DNA from: Talinum fruticosum
Lineage: Eukaryota > Streptophyta > Magnoliopsida > Caryophyllales > Talinaceae
Length of the DNA: 64,000 nt
Direction of reading: 5' to 3'
NCBI GenBank assembly: GCA_021018815.1
Contig: JAITYX010000062.1
Location: forward strand, 3,862,909 to 3,926,908
This document shows positions 34,800-46,416 of this stretch, piece after piece. A program made the translations under genes and the position numbers. Under the pieces are notes generated by a model. The model saw only the letters and a list, made by a program, of their open reading frames with translations. It searched no databases and had not been told where the DNA came from. Every line of letters begins with the position of its first letter. Within the stretch, counting starts at the first letter, position 1.

Positions 34800-35410
34800 A
34801 CTTGCTCAAAGCCTTTTTAAGGTAGCAATTTTCTTTGGGTCATGCCCAATGATCGTCATCGACGTAGAGCAACAAAATGATAAAATCACCATAAGCATAT
34901 TTCTTTACAAAGACACAATGATCTCGTTAGTGTTTTCTTGAAATCATGCTCGGCCATGAAAGAGTCAAACTTTTTGTACCATCTGTCTCGGTGCCTGCAT
35001 TAGACCATAGAGACTCTTTTTAAGCTGGCAAACCAAATTTTCTTTTCCTGCAACTTCAAAGCCTTCCGGTTGCTCCATGTAAATTTCCTCCTCTAGGTCT
35101 CCATGTAGAAACGCCATTTTGACATCTAGTTGTTCAATCTCCAAGTCTAGACTGACAGCTTGACCAAGAACAACTCGAATGGATGACATCTTTACCATCG
35201 GAGAAAATATTTCTTCGAAATCAATTCCTTTCTTCGACTTGACCCTTTTACTACCAGTCGGGCTTTATACCTCGGTCTTGGATTATTTTCTTCAGTCTTG
35301 AGCCCGTAAACCCATTTGTTTTTCAAGGCTCTTCTTCCTTTGGGTAGCTCCACAAGATCGTAAGTATGATTATCATGCAAGGATTGCATTTCTTCTTGCA
35401 TGGCCTTCAA
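34800..35410 (-). pseudogene. Copia reverse transcriptase, frameshifted
   Basis: The minus strand shows MKAMQEEMQSLHDNHTYDLV and KNKWVYGLKTEEN, then in another frame LDVKMAFLHGDLEEEIYMEQ and KSLYGLMQAPRQM, then YVDDD with the YVDD active site near 34873-34859. At least two frameshifts divide it, so no functional enzyme can be made from this copy. Confidence 0.88.
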
Positions 35411-35827
35411 CCATTCGAGTTTTATGATCTGTCTATCATGGCTTCTTCGTAATTCGAGGCTCCCCTCATTTGCAAGAGTTACGTACCCGTTTGGGCTATA
35501 TCTTGTGGACTGCCGTCTTTCTCTAGTGGATCGCCTTAATTGAGGCTCTTCCGGAACCTCGACTCGGTAGGTTACTGTGTCGGATGAATTTAAATCTTCT
35601 CCATGCTCATCATTGGAGGTAGGGACATGGTCTTCATTGGTGTTGGCTTGTTCATTTCTAATTGCGTCTTCCCCGAATTGTCATGAATCGTAGAGGATGG
35701 ATTTGGATCAGAATTTCTAATGACCTTGGATTTTGGATTTCCAGATTTAACATATTCAATGGTCTCGATCCTCAAAGAACACAACATCTCGACTTCTCAC
35801 AATCCTTTTGTTTACGGGGTCCCAAAG

Positions 35828-36852
35828 TCAATAGTCAAACTCATCTCTCGGTGATCCGAGGTAAATACACTCCTTTGTTTTGGAATCAAGTTTGGCTCTC
35901 TCGTCCTTAGGAACATGGACGAATGCGCGACAACCAAACACCTTCAAGTGATTGTAGGAGGCCTTCATTCCCGACCAAATTTCCTCTAGTATCTCTCCAT
36001 CAAAAGGAGCTGATGGTGAAAGGTTGATAATGTCAACTGCGGACTTCACGACTTCTCCCGGAATGACTTATAAAGTTTTGCATGTGAAAGCATACAACGA
36101 ACTCTTTCTTTAATGGTTCGATTCATCCTCTCTACTAGACCATTTAATTGTGGTGTTTTTGGTGGCTTCTTCTCGAGTCCGATTCCCTTCATCTTGCAAT
36201 ATGATTCAAAAGGGCCGCGGTATTCTCCACCGTTGTCGGCTCGAACGCACTTTAATTTTTGACCGAGTCTCGGTTCTACTCTAGCATGAAACTCCTTGAA
36301 TGCTTCAAGTACTTGATCTTTTGATCTCAATAAAGAAATCCAAACTTTTCTTAAATGGTCATCAATAAAAGTAACAAAGTACAATGCACCACCAAGTGAC
36401 TTTTCAGTCATGGAACACACATCGGTATGCACCAACTCAAGAATATGCTTTCTCCTACCGGGTCCGACATTTTTCGAAATGTCACCCTATGTTGTTTGCC
36501 AGCCAAACAATCAATACAAGGCTCAAGTGATTCGCCTTTTAATTGGGGAATCCATTCTTTTCACGGTGAGGATTTGCAATCCCTTCTCACTCATGTGTCC
36601 AAGCCTCTTGTGCCACAACTCCAAATTTGAGTTTTCATGTGCAACGTTAATTTCCCCTTGGCACAACTTTCCTTGCATAACATACAAAGAGCCTTCTTTT
36701 ATACCTCTAGCAACAATTAAGCTTCCATTTGTGACCTTCCATTTTCCACCACCGAAGTGGTTGTACAAACCTGCATCATCAAGTTTTCCCGCCGAAATAA
36801 GATTGAGGCGCATATTAGGAACATACCTTACATTTTTCATACGAGATTGCAT
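35828..36852 (-). pseudogene. Copia GAG-pre-integrase and integrase
   Basis: The pre-integrase zinc region (NLELWHKRLGHMSEKGLQIL near 36620-36560) is followed by the integrase core: HTDVCSMTEKSLGGALYFVT, RADNGGEYRG and PQLNGLVERMNRTI contain the D, D and E positions. The core is split at about 36047 by a frame change before DIINLSPSAPFDGEILEEIW and KVFGCRAFVHVPKDERAKLD. The missing linker with the CHH residues upstream of TDVC is only partly readable. Confidence 0.88.
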
Positions 36853-37099
36853 CCAGTGTTGGTCATCAAGGTGACTTCACCTTTACCAACAATTTTGCTT
36901 GAAACTTGATTTCCCATCTTGATCGTACCAAAATCACCATTTTGGTAAGATGAGAAAAATTTGCATGTGGAGTGACATGGAAGGAGGCACCCGAGTCAAC
37001 AATCCATGAACAATCATCCATGGCCAGATTAACATGATTTTCTTCTTCAATCAGGAATACATCCCTTTCATCTTTGGCTACAATGGCGGTGATGCTCTT

Positions 37100-37865
37100 C
37101 TCTTCTCTATTATGTTCAATCGATCGAGTTTAACTTTTCCAGACTTTCGATCTTTCTTGAGAGTCCAACACTCGGATTTCTTGTGGCCTGGCTTACCACA
37201 ATAGTAGCAAACAAGTTTGGAGCGAGATTTTGATCTCCCCTGGACTTTCCACGTCCATTATTTCTTCCGCGATTATCACTTCTACCGCTACTTTCAGCAA
37301 CATTGGCTTCGGTTTGTGCCGAAATGCCTCTTTCTTTTCTCCTGGCTTCTTCATTCATGAGACTGCATGCGTGACTCGTATCCATTGTTAATTTACCTTA
37401 CGGAGCGGAGTTACTTATTGTAACCACCAATGTATCCCAACTCTCGGGAAGTGAACTAAGAAGCAATAATGCCTCCAATTCATCTCGCAAGTTTCATCTC
37501 GGCCTTTGACAATTGATTTATAAGCCTTTTGAATGTGTTCAAGTGCTCTATCATATTTTGGCCGTCCTTGTACTCCAACTTCACCAACCGTCTCACAAGG
37601 TGAGCTTTGTTGCGTGGATTCTTCTTTTGAATGTGTCCAAAGCTTGTATGCATTGTCAAAATTTGACACATGCTCGAACAAGCTTCGATCGATGTATTTT
37701 CGAATCATCGCAACAGTCTTGCGGTTTAACATCGCCCAATCTTTTTCATTTTTGCCTGTTGGCATATTCTCACTTTAAATAGGCTCAGCGAGGTCTTTGC
37801 AAAATTAAGTGGTCTTCCATCATGGATTTCCAGTAGAGGTAATTATCTACTGTAAGTTTGACCAT
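37100..37865 (-). pseudogene. Copia gag with CCHC zinc knuckle
   Basis: A start codon at 37865 opens MVKLTVDNYLYWKSMMEDHL. In two other frames follow NFDNAYKLW and KKNPRNKAHLVRRLVKLEYK (UBN2-type gag). The zinc knuckle CYYCGKPGHKKSEC lies at about 37205-37164 on the minus strand, in a frame different from the serine/glycine/arginine-rich linker before it (37385-37210). Several indels break the frame. Confidence 0.85.
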
Positions 37866-37920
37866 GTCACCATCGTAAGTGACGAGTACTCTCCATCTTG
37901 AATCGCACAAGAATATGGTT

Positions 37921-37943
37921 GCTCAACCCGAGCTCGATACCAC
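37921..37943 (-). other. primer-binding site of the Copia element
   Basis: Immediately next to the 5' LTR the minus strand reads TGGTATCGAGCTCGG, close to the initiator-methionine tRNA complement TGGTATCAGAGC used by Copia elements. Confidence 0.75.
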
Positions 37944-40171
37944 TATTGGGAAAAGGCGGGTCGGTATAGCGAAGCGAACCTTTTTCCCTCTTTGTGTAAT
38001 TTAAGATGAGCTACAAAATTATGGAAATATATAAAGGTTTGCTCGGGAGAGTCCGAGTCACCCTAGAGGGGGTGAATAGGGTGATAGAAAATTCTTCGCG
38101 AAAACACACTCTTTTTGACGGAATAGAGGCAAAGACAGTTTCGAGTCTAAACACAGGGTCAGAAAATATTGGACTCGAAAGCAATGAATCGAAGAAATAA
38201 GAGCGGTTAGGGTCATGCGAGTCTAGAATGAACTCGGAAAGAGAACACGAGAGATTTTACGTGGAAACCCTCCCGGGGCGAGAAAACCACGGCCCGTGTC
38301 AATCCGGACACGAAGTCAAATCCACTATTTTGAGTCCACAAAATACCGTGAACCGATCGAATCCGAGTTGCCCCCTTGGACAACTCTATACAAGTTTTCC
38401 TAGACTCGAAGTTACCTTATCCGATCTAGTACTTCCTAGCTGAGATAACCCTTACAGCTAGGGACAACTAAGCTGAGTTAACCTTTACAGACTTAGTCAA
38501 GGGACCTTACAAAGAATGTAAGAAGAGTTTGTAACTAAGTACAAGACCTTACAACTCGGAGAGTAAATGAATTACGAGTGGGAGTTGTAAGTTGAAGATT
38601 GAAAGTAAATACAATAACTTTGAGCAAGTATGTGTATAAACAATATGTTCGGCCACCTTCAAGTCTTGTGAAGTGGCTTTTATTTATAGATAACCAAGCG
38701 AGTAGCCGTTATCTTCATCTGCCGACCGAGAGTCTTCGATGACCGTTGATAATGACTTTCCGAGTCACTCGAAAGTATCCGTTGAAATATGGACGTTGGA
38801 CAACGGTTTAACTCTCTTGGAAGTCCCAAAACCATCGGTTGTGTCTTGAAAAATGAGGTGGAAACCACCGTTGAGGCTTAGCGTTCAGGTTTCCGGATAT
38901 GGAAGCGCAGCGACTTCGACACAATCTTACGGGACTAAAGCGGGGAGGTGAAAAGCCATATCTCGCTGGTGATTTGACGTTCGAAGCCGACTACTTTTGT
39001 AGTTTGAAAAGATATCCTCGATTAAATAACCTACAAAAGTAAAACACCTTCGGTTCTCAAAGTATAAAATACTTTGGTCTAAGGTTAGACACGAGATAAT
39101 AAAATAATTATGATAATTACGCAATTGATTATCCGAGTTAGAAAAGAAATGGAATTTTCTGAGTCTAATCTCCATGATACTCGGAATTCCATCCGACTTA
39201 GTCTTATGCGAAGAATCAAGTTCTATAACTAATATCGAGAGGGAAAAGCTTGATATACACTAAGCATGAAATAAACTACGAATGCCGACTATGCAAACGA
39301 TAGAATAGATAACCATAAGTTAGATTACGAGTGAGCAACGGCGGAATACTTGGTATATTCAAAATGCTATTAATCCGAGTGAGAGTGGACTCGGAATAAA
39401 GAACCGGTTTTCGAGTCGCTAAGCTGAAAGCGATAAAAGAGATAAGTGAGGGCCAAAACACTTAGAGAAAATACTATTTTACTCAAGTAAGTTTCTAAGA
39501 CACGAGAGAATGCCTTGGAATCAAAACTCTACATGTATAGAATCGTTATACCGATTCCTTTTGCATGAGCGAGTGTCCGAGTCTTCAATATAATAGATGG
39601 AGACTCACAAATTTTTACGTGGAAAACCCTCCAAGACGAAGGGAAAAACCACGAGACCGTTGGTCCGAAAATATACTTCCACTATATGAATAGTAGGATT
39701 ACAACAATATTTCCTCTAAATAAATTAGAGCATACACTCAATACCTCACCCACTCGGGATGGAATACAAAATTAATCTCACCTAATTTTGGTGGAATTTC
39801 CTCACCTATGTTGGTGGTATACACTCACTAACTAGTAACCAATTTACTAGCAAGTGTCTCTCATTTTATGGAGATTGATTTTGAAACTAGCAAATCATCT
39901 CCTATTTATAGAACTTGATAGCTAGCAAATTCCTCTACCAAACCGTGCAAATCTTTGCAAGGCTACACACTTTGTCAACATCATTAATTGGGAGATAGAA
40001 AAATATTGGTGTATAATGGTAAGTTTTCTTCACCTAGACTTAGGCATAGCATACTCTAAATGGATTTTTGTCCCCTTGCTTTTTGGTGTGGCAGCAGTAA
40101 GTTTCCTCCTCTTTTTTTTATTTTTTTATTCATATTATGTGGGTCCCACCAATTATCGAGGGAACCCAACG
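37944..40171 (-). repeat. 5' LTR of the Copia element, interrupted by LTR-A2
   Basis: After removal of the insert and one copy of its duplication the LTR is 667 bp, against 664 bp for the other LTR, and matches it from TATTGGGAAAAGG (first position pair decayed from TGTTGGG) to CCCAACG. About twenty differences over the length are visible by eye. Confidence 0.88.
38032..39587 (+). mobile_element. solo LTR, family A copy 2 (LTR-A2), inside the Copia 5' LTR
   Basis: It begins TAAAGGTTTGCTCGGG and ends GAGTCTTCA and is flanked by a perfect 5-bp duplication ATATA (38027-38031 and 39588-39592); the other Copia LTR has a single ATATA at the homologous site. It is 1556 bp, colinear with LTR-A1, and keeps the block GTCACCCTAGAGGGGGTGAA. 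The first dinucleotide is TA in place of TG. It contains no coding region. It is the innermost and hence youngest insertion of this nest. Confidence 0.85.
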
Positions 40172-40689
40172 AGATTATGGAGTCTAATGGATGTTTTGGG
40201 CTCGGAAAATTGCGTTACGGAGCAAGAAACGGCGAACACGGGTAAGAGGCATCTAGCACGGATCGTGTCGGATGAAGCATGTGCGGCCGGCCACGACCAC
40301 GACCGGACACGGGCTGGCCGTGTCCGAGGACACGGCCCGTGCCGGGTGTGTGGCCTTCGGGCTGCACGGTTTTAAGTGTTTTCTAGCTGTTTTTCTTGTG
40401 TTAATGCGTATTAATGCTTGGTTTAAGGCTTGTAAATGCAGTTTGACCGATTATGGCTATATAATTAGTGTTATCCTCCATTGTTGTATGCAAGTGAATA
40501 GTGAATTACAAGTGTATAAGCTAGAGAGAGCTTGAGAGAAATTCTTGTAAACTACTCCAGCCTAGTGCATCGGTTTCGTGGTTTTTTCTGGTTTGAATTT
40601 TTCCACGTTAAAATCTTATGTCTCAAATTCTTCTTTCATTTTCTTTTATCCAAAGCCTAATTGTTGTGACTCTAATTCCTAACAGAAAC

Positions 40690-41420
40690 TTTGAAATTGC
40701 GTGAATCTTGCAATAATGAAATACCAGAAAGAGGAGGGTGGTAGCAATGATTCCGGAAATTCGAGTCATGATCCGAAATTGAGAGCTTTGAGCACAGACA
40801 ATTCGAGACATCTCAAATACGCTGCCTATGGCAGCCTTGCAGTGCCCACCAAGATGAAAGTATTAAGAGATATTAGGGTGAAGAGCATGTCAGAAGTTGA
40901 GGAGATATTCCGTAGCCGCTCGACTTCCTTGGTATCACTAGATATTAAGTTGTGCAACAACTTGAGGAGCGTTTCAGGGGTTTGGACTTTGGAGTAACTC
41001 ACTGCCTTGGAGTCTCTAAGGTTATGTTACCTCCCGGGATTGAGATTTGATGAAACTGAGGAAGAGGAAGCGGACGTAGCAATGTGCCACGGAGATGCCT
41101 TGCTCAATGTCTCCGTTCCTCGGAATTATGGGGGCTCGAGAAGGTGTCTCATCTGCCAGGAGGGGATGTGCTATTAACTGCTGTTCAGTCCCTCAAGATT
41201 GCTGGTCTTCCGCTCAAAGATCTATCAGAATGGATAGGATGCCTATTGTCTCTCCAGTCCTTTGACAATTTTGGATTGCAAGCATTTCCGGAAGCTTTGC
41301 AGATGCTCACCTCCCTCAATCGACTTGAATTATGGGGGTGCTGTGACAGATTCTTTTTGAAAGATGCAAAAAGCTGGATGGGGAGGATTGGGGCAAAATT
41401 CAACATACCCCATATATTGT
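40690..41420 (+). pseudogene. CNL pseudogene piece 5: C-terminal LRRs
   Basis: The piece matches about 1290-2030 of the first gene: GGTAGCAATGATTCCGGAAA near 40740 against its counterpart at 1357, SEVEEIFRSRSTSLVSLDIK near 40890-40950, VQSLKIAGLPLKDLSEWIGC at 41186-41245, and the decayed ending WMGRIGAKFNIPHI, which is the EDWPKIQHIP C-terminus shifted in frame. Several stops and frameshifts interrupt it. No start or stop codon can be assigned meaningfully. Confidence 0.9.
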
Positions 41421-44400
41421 ACTCTATTACAGGATGTATGGTTTGTTCGCTAAACCTGTATGTTAGTTGCTGAAGTGGTTCAGTTAGTTAGGCGTTAAAA
41501 TGTATGAATAGAAAGGATATGCTTATTCTGTAATCAATCAAAGAATTAACACAACAAAATTCTCTGTATCCACATCTCTCCTACCTTCCCCTCTATCTCC
41601 CCCTCACTTTCTCTCTTGAAAATCCTGTGCAGTAGATTCTTGAGAGCCTCCTCCCTTCTTTGAGTGCTGTTCTGGATCCTGCATCATACTCTCGAGTACA
41701 CGACCAGATTATGCTCACTTTGATGAGAGGGAAAATCCCACAAAAGACAAAACCTTATATTCTTATCTACCTACATCTCATACAATTTCTATGTTCTTAA
41801 GAAGCAATTGCTATAGGTGCACATCTGTGACTTCTTCTGTTTCTTGATGATTTGATTATGCTCACTCATATGACTCTTCTTGATGTTTGTCTCTATATCT
41901 GTTGGTTAGCATTCTAACAATGTTAAGAACAGTAAAAGATAAGCTGTATCATGGAATGTACAGGATACAGCAATTGCAATTTCATGGAAAAAAAATGCTT
42001 CGTGGTGGTAGTCTCCTCTGTCATGTTGTGTTGGATAGAATTCGATCATAAAAAGCCCTTGATTGATATGATGAATGCTTGTGGTGCTTAGGTACTTGCT
42101 AATCTACATCTGACGGTCATTTCTTAATTATGTGCTAATGTCATCATGACAAGGCGAGTAGCTGCTGAGAAGAGATCTGGCCTACGATTTTCCCAAAGTT
42201 TCAAGAAGTTTTTTTCATCAAATTTGAATCTTGATAACTTGTTGAGGTATATGACTTGGGATTTTTTCCCCTATTTGAAAATTGAGCAGAGCTCGAGCTT
42301 ATTTATGTTGAGAGTTGACATTCTAGACACCATTGACTAATGCCTTGTTCTGTTCATTTTCCCTGTACTTTAGCAAGTCTGTCCCCATGTTTTGTGCTTT
42401 AGATTATTGTGTAAACTAATCTGTGAGTTAACTATGGCAGGATAACAAGTTGCTTTTGGAATGAGTGGTGCTTGCAGGAGCTTGAAATGGTACAACAAAT
42501 TGTTCATACATATTACATAATACATCTTGATGATTGTATTTTAATGTTTTGGAAATGCAAATGATACAAGAACTTGATTATTCTATGCCTGAGATGGTGC
42601 AGTCAAGAACTTAAGAATTTCATCCTTCACTAAGAGTTTCTCGAAGGACAGAAACAAGTGATAAATCTCGCTGAGACTTGTCTGATTTACTAGCACAGGA
42701 GCATGCACATTCTTGGGTGTGGTTCTCATCTATCTTTGAAATGTATGGAGTACAGAGCATAAAGTTGATTCCATATTGTACAATAATGAAGTAAAAAAAC
42801 TTAGTTGTGTGCATGTCTGTTTATTTGGCTTTAACGATAAACCGAGCCCCCTCTTTTCCTATACACCCTATAAAAAAAGAAATAACGTGTTTGTGTAAAT
42901 GGTCTCTTGCAAGTTTGCACAGCTTAAAAAGACTTTTAGGTGACACAACGGAAGTTCAAATTAAGACTACTTTGTGTTTGCAGACTCGTCATGCTCTGCT
43001 TGATTTTTGATTGTTTACCATTACAAAAAGACCAGTATTGGAATCTAGTCTGTACTAGTTTAGCCAGCATATGAAGCTGATTTTGTGCACTCACTTTTAC
43101 AGTAAACGTGGACCGCCACTTGTTTGTCTGAAGGGTTATTATCCTGCATCAAATGACGTCCGCTTGAAAAAACTCATGCATCTTGACTGAAATATCCTCT
43201 ACAAACCAAATGAAACCAGCGCAGTACCTCACACGTAGCAGAACTGCATCCATCATTAGAGGCAAGCAAACGACACTTTTCTTGGAGATCAAAGCCAAAC
43301 TTTCAGTCTTAGAACACCTCCAGCATGCTAAAGACTTCGTCATCATATCACATTTTGATTTGATCTCATCTTTGTGTTTAAAATGTCAGTTGTGACTACA
43401 GAGCGGTAAACATACAAAAGTGAAGAACAGGTCCCATTTTCGAATGTATTTCATGAACCAGGTGGGGGGGAAGATATCGTGGAACAACATGAATACTGGG
43501 ACATTGGGATTTCATGTTTTTAGCTTAGTGTAATGCTATGTTTAGGCACCTGTTAATACAGTGCATTACACATTTGATGATAAATCATTACACCTGATGT
43601 TCTGGCTTTGTCATTTCTGAAATTTTGATTTTCAATTCTTTGGTTTACAATCGTCATGTAATTGATTCCAAATTGTTCTGTGGTGATCATTCAAGAACTG
43701 ATATTCTATCAATTCTCTTTCAACTTTTATTTTTGTGTATCCGCGACAACTAGCTAGGACTTATGTATATATAATCTTGTTTGTTTCTACATATTTAAAA
43801 GTGTTTTTTATAAAACTTGATTACAGCGGATTAACTACTAGGTTTTCACCTCATATTGAGGGTTTTCCACCTTAAATTTTGTGTTCTATCCATGTTTTTC
43901 TTGAGTTTCTTTGAAAATATCACACAAAGTTGTGGACTAAACTCTGAGAAATTAATCCACAAGGTGGTATATTTTTGGAAAATTTTTGGGGTCTCTTATT
44001 ATTATATGCTTGCCTCTTTATTATACCTGAATTTTTGTTTATAGTGGATTACCATTCCTCTAGAATATGTGAATTTCATCCCTCATATATTGGGGTGCTT
44101 TTTAATATACTGATTACCAATTTGTGTTTTTAGATGTATTATTCTACTTAATATCCTCAACTTGTCCTTAGTATCTGCCTTCACAAATTCGCTCTCCTAA
44201 AATAAAAGTCCACCACAACAATTTCATAATTCAAGAAAAGGGATACCAAAATTCAAACAGAGACTCAAGAATACAAGCCCATCACAACAATTTTTCCAAC
44301 ATAAAGCTAAATTTTTGCCCCTTATCAGAATCAAACCGTCCTGGAAGGACTGAGTGGCTAGGTAGAGGCTTGCTCACAGGTCGGCCTCTCTTCAGTTGCT

Positions 44401-44980
44401 CTGTTATATAGTTGAAATATTACTAGCTACATCTGTATCATAATAAATCCATAGTACACTCTTTATTTATGTTTAAAATATCTCATGTATTTTCATATCA
44501 AAATAAATAAAAATAAAAATAATATACCAATTTATTTTTATTTATATTATAAAAGACACATCGATATTTAAACTACAAATATAATTGTTAGAAGAAATTA
44601 GTTCATCAACTCAACTCAACCTTATAATTATTGACTCATTTGATGAGAGCCATTGTGGCTCATGGATCACCAAAGCTATTGACCTTCCTGCCACCATATA
44701 AGGATTTTATTATTCCCTTATTATCAATAAATTACACGATAATATTTATTTATAATTTCTTACTCTCTAATTTTTTTATTAAAAAAAGTCCAACATTTTT
44801 TACCTAAATTTTATGAAAAAAACATTGTCTCAAAAAAATGAAATAATTTTTTAAGAAAACTTTTATTATCAATTAAGAAAATATTTTGTATGGGCAGATC
44901 AAAAGATCTCAGGAAAAATTAACTGTTGAAGTCGAGGTTATCTTGATGGAGCGCTGTAAATACGTCGCCCCCAGCCAATA
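41421..44980. other. intergenic 3' flank of the CNL pseudogene, second half of the duplicated flank pair
   Basis: No gene is visible. From about 41705 to 43830 it is homologous to 2065-5000, starting CAGATTATGCTCACTTTGAT against CAGATCATGCCCACTCTGGT at the first gene. The stretch 41425-41690 has no counterpart there and looks like an LTR fragment (CTGTAATCAATCAAAGAATT followed by a CT-rich end), without secure ends. 43830-44980 is AT-rich and I see nothing in it. Confidence 0.6.
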
Positions 44981-44984
44981 CTTC

Positions 44985-46416
44985 CATTTCCCCTTCACGA
45001 CCTTGTCAATACGTTGACTCCTCTCCTTCTCTCTCTCTGCCTCTCTCCATCCCTCCCCCAATCTCCTATTTGTCATTTTCGTCTTTCCGCGTTCCATGAG
45101 ATCGCTTCTTTAAAATCTAGCATCTGTTGTTGGTCGTGCTGGGTTTTTATCACCCTTAACCCCTGAAATCAACAATTACTCGCCGTTACAGGGAAAGAAG
45201 CTACCTACCAAATTTGATCCGGGCAATTCGTTGCATTTGAGACGAAGGGTACGAGTTAATTGCATAATTTGTTCCATTACTCTGTGGGTTTTCTGAAATT
45301 TCTGCAGTGCTTACAATGTGTTTGTTAAATTTCCTGAATGAACCCGGCTCTTCAGTTATTGGGTCATTGTTGAACTGAAATTGGAAAATGGCATTGAGTT
45401 GAACTCTTCGTTCCTTTGATTGGGTCCCAGTGAATGAGTCCTCTTTTCTTGGGTAAACTTTCAATTTTGTGTTCTTGCTGGTTTGGTGGAATTCGGTGTA
45501 CGTATTTGTTTTTCTGATCTGAACTAGGTTGTTTAGCTTGATTCGCTGGAGATTTGCCAATGTGTTTTACCGGTGATTGCTGAATGGTTGCGATTGGTGG
45601 AGTTCATAGGCGAACAACTTGAAGACTAAATTACTAAAGTTTTATCGTGTCCAAGAAAAGCTCTTTTCTGAGTACGATTGCCATACAAGAGAGAAGTTAT
45701 TAGCTTTTTCTTTTTCTTTTTCTGAAATCAGAAATGCGCTCTATTGATAGCCTGAAAGATTATTTAGTCTTTGATCATCCTTTTGTAAATTTGCATCTAT
45801 GATTGCTTTTATGGGCCCTAAACCTGTTTTATGCTGTGATACATTGTCTTTGCTTTATGATCTTTATTCTTTCTTCTCTGGAATGGTTTTGTGAATTTGT
45901 CAATTGAAGAAAGAACTTATTTCTTAGTATTGGTTTCGATTATCACATTGTTTGGTCACTGCTAGCGAGCAATTCCTTCTGATTCCAGACTTGTATGATA
46001 TGATTGTATAGCTGTGCATTCTGAAAGGCTGAAACAGTCGGGGGTTTTTTTTCTCTTGTAATCTTGGGGTTTTGGGTAGAAAGTAGAAACTACTGCTGAG
46101 TTACTCTTCCTTGTTCTTGTGATTTGGGGTTTTGGCCATCTGAATGGAGGACCTTATCAGTTGCTATCAGAAATTTTAAAATAAAATTATGTTCAAGGAT
46201 GTTGATCATATGTTTATATTTCAGGGTGTATAAATTCTCAGCATTTTTAAGGTGGGTCCCATTGAATGTCATGGTGAGAAAATGACATTGGATGCAACAG
46301 TGAGAAGCCAGAGCCACAATTACCTTGGATCATCTTAAGCATGAGCAATTGCAAGTTTGGCAACAAAAACAAGAGACTGGAAAAGTGATTGTGTATTTAT
46401 AGAGTTTTAGAGAACT
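44985..46416 (+). promoter_or_regulatory. probable promoter/leader of the PHT4;6-like gene, with a leader intron
   Basis: A CT-rich stretch at 45015-45060 (CTCTCCTTCTCTCTCTCTGC) fits a plant core promoter or leader. A plausible leader intron runs from the donor GGTACGAGT near 45249 to the acceptor TATATTTCAG at about 46224, about 190 bases before the start codon. The intervening sequence is T-rich with no convincing coding frame. Exon limits are inferred from splice consensus only. Confidence 0.4.

Larger units (their letters stand above)
33223..40171 (-). mobile_element. Ty1/Copia retrotransposon (Tork/Tnt1-like), full length, minus strand, nested in LTR-B
   Basis: Two LTRs (33223-33886 and 37944-40171, the latter interrupted) share TGTTGGG...CCCAAC(A) ends and differ at only a few percent of positions by eye. 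The element is flanked by GGATT (33218-33222) and AGATT (40172-40176), a 5-bp duplication with one mismatch that lies inside LTR-B. A primer-binding site and a polypurine tract are in the right places. Gag, integrase, reverse transcriptase and RNase H remnants occur in Copia order on the minus strand, with frameshifts. Without the LTR-A2 insert it measures about 5.4 kb, usual for the superfamily. Confidence 0.93.
33213..40684 (+). mobile_element. solo LTR (LTR-B, about 518 bp) split by a Copia element
   Basis: The first ten bases TGTTGGGATT (33213-33222) and the remainder (40177-40684, ending CCTAACA) form one LTR with TGTTGG/CTAACA termini. It is flanked by GAAAC at 33208-33212 and at 40685-40689, a perfect 5-bp duplication, and the CNL pseudogene continues directly after it. 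Near its right end TTTTTCCACGTTAAAATCTT (40599-40618) is typical of Copia LTR 3' ends in the plus orientation. A G+C-rich CGGCCACGACCACGACCGG stretch lies near 40290. No internal region of its own is present, so it is a solo LTR. Confidence 0.75.
13877..41420 (+). pseudogene. CC-NB-LRR (RGA-like) pseudogene broken into five pieces by transposons
   Basis: Five collinear fragments (13877-15583, 17075-17314, 21097-21268, 32609-33212, 40690-41420) together give about 3.4 kb covering the whole RGA-type receptor: Rx-type N-terminal coiled coil, NB-ARC, winged helix and LRRs. From the LRR boundary onward they align to the neighbouring gene at 1-2042 in the same order. Each gap is filled by a transposable element, most with recognisable target-site duplications. 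The fragments also carry many stops and frameshifts of their own, including in the N-terminal part upstream of all insertions. It cannot make a full receptor. The separate pieces are listed individually. Confidence 0.9.

Noticed and set aside
36410..36874. A 154-residue plus-strand open frame
   Set aside because: It lies antisense to the Copia pre-integrase region and shows no domain of its own.
41425..41690. Possible solo LTR just after the CNL pseudogene
   Set aside because: Composition resembles a Copia LTR end and it is absent from the paralogous flank, but I could not fix TG/CA ends or a duplication.
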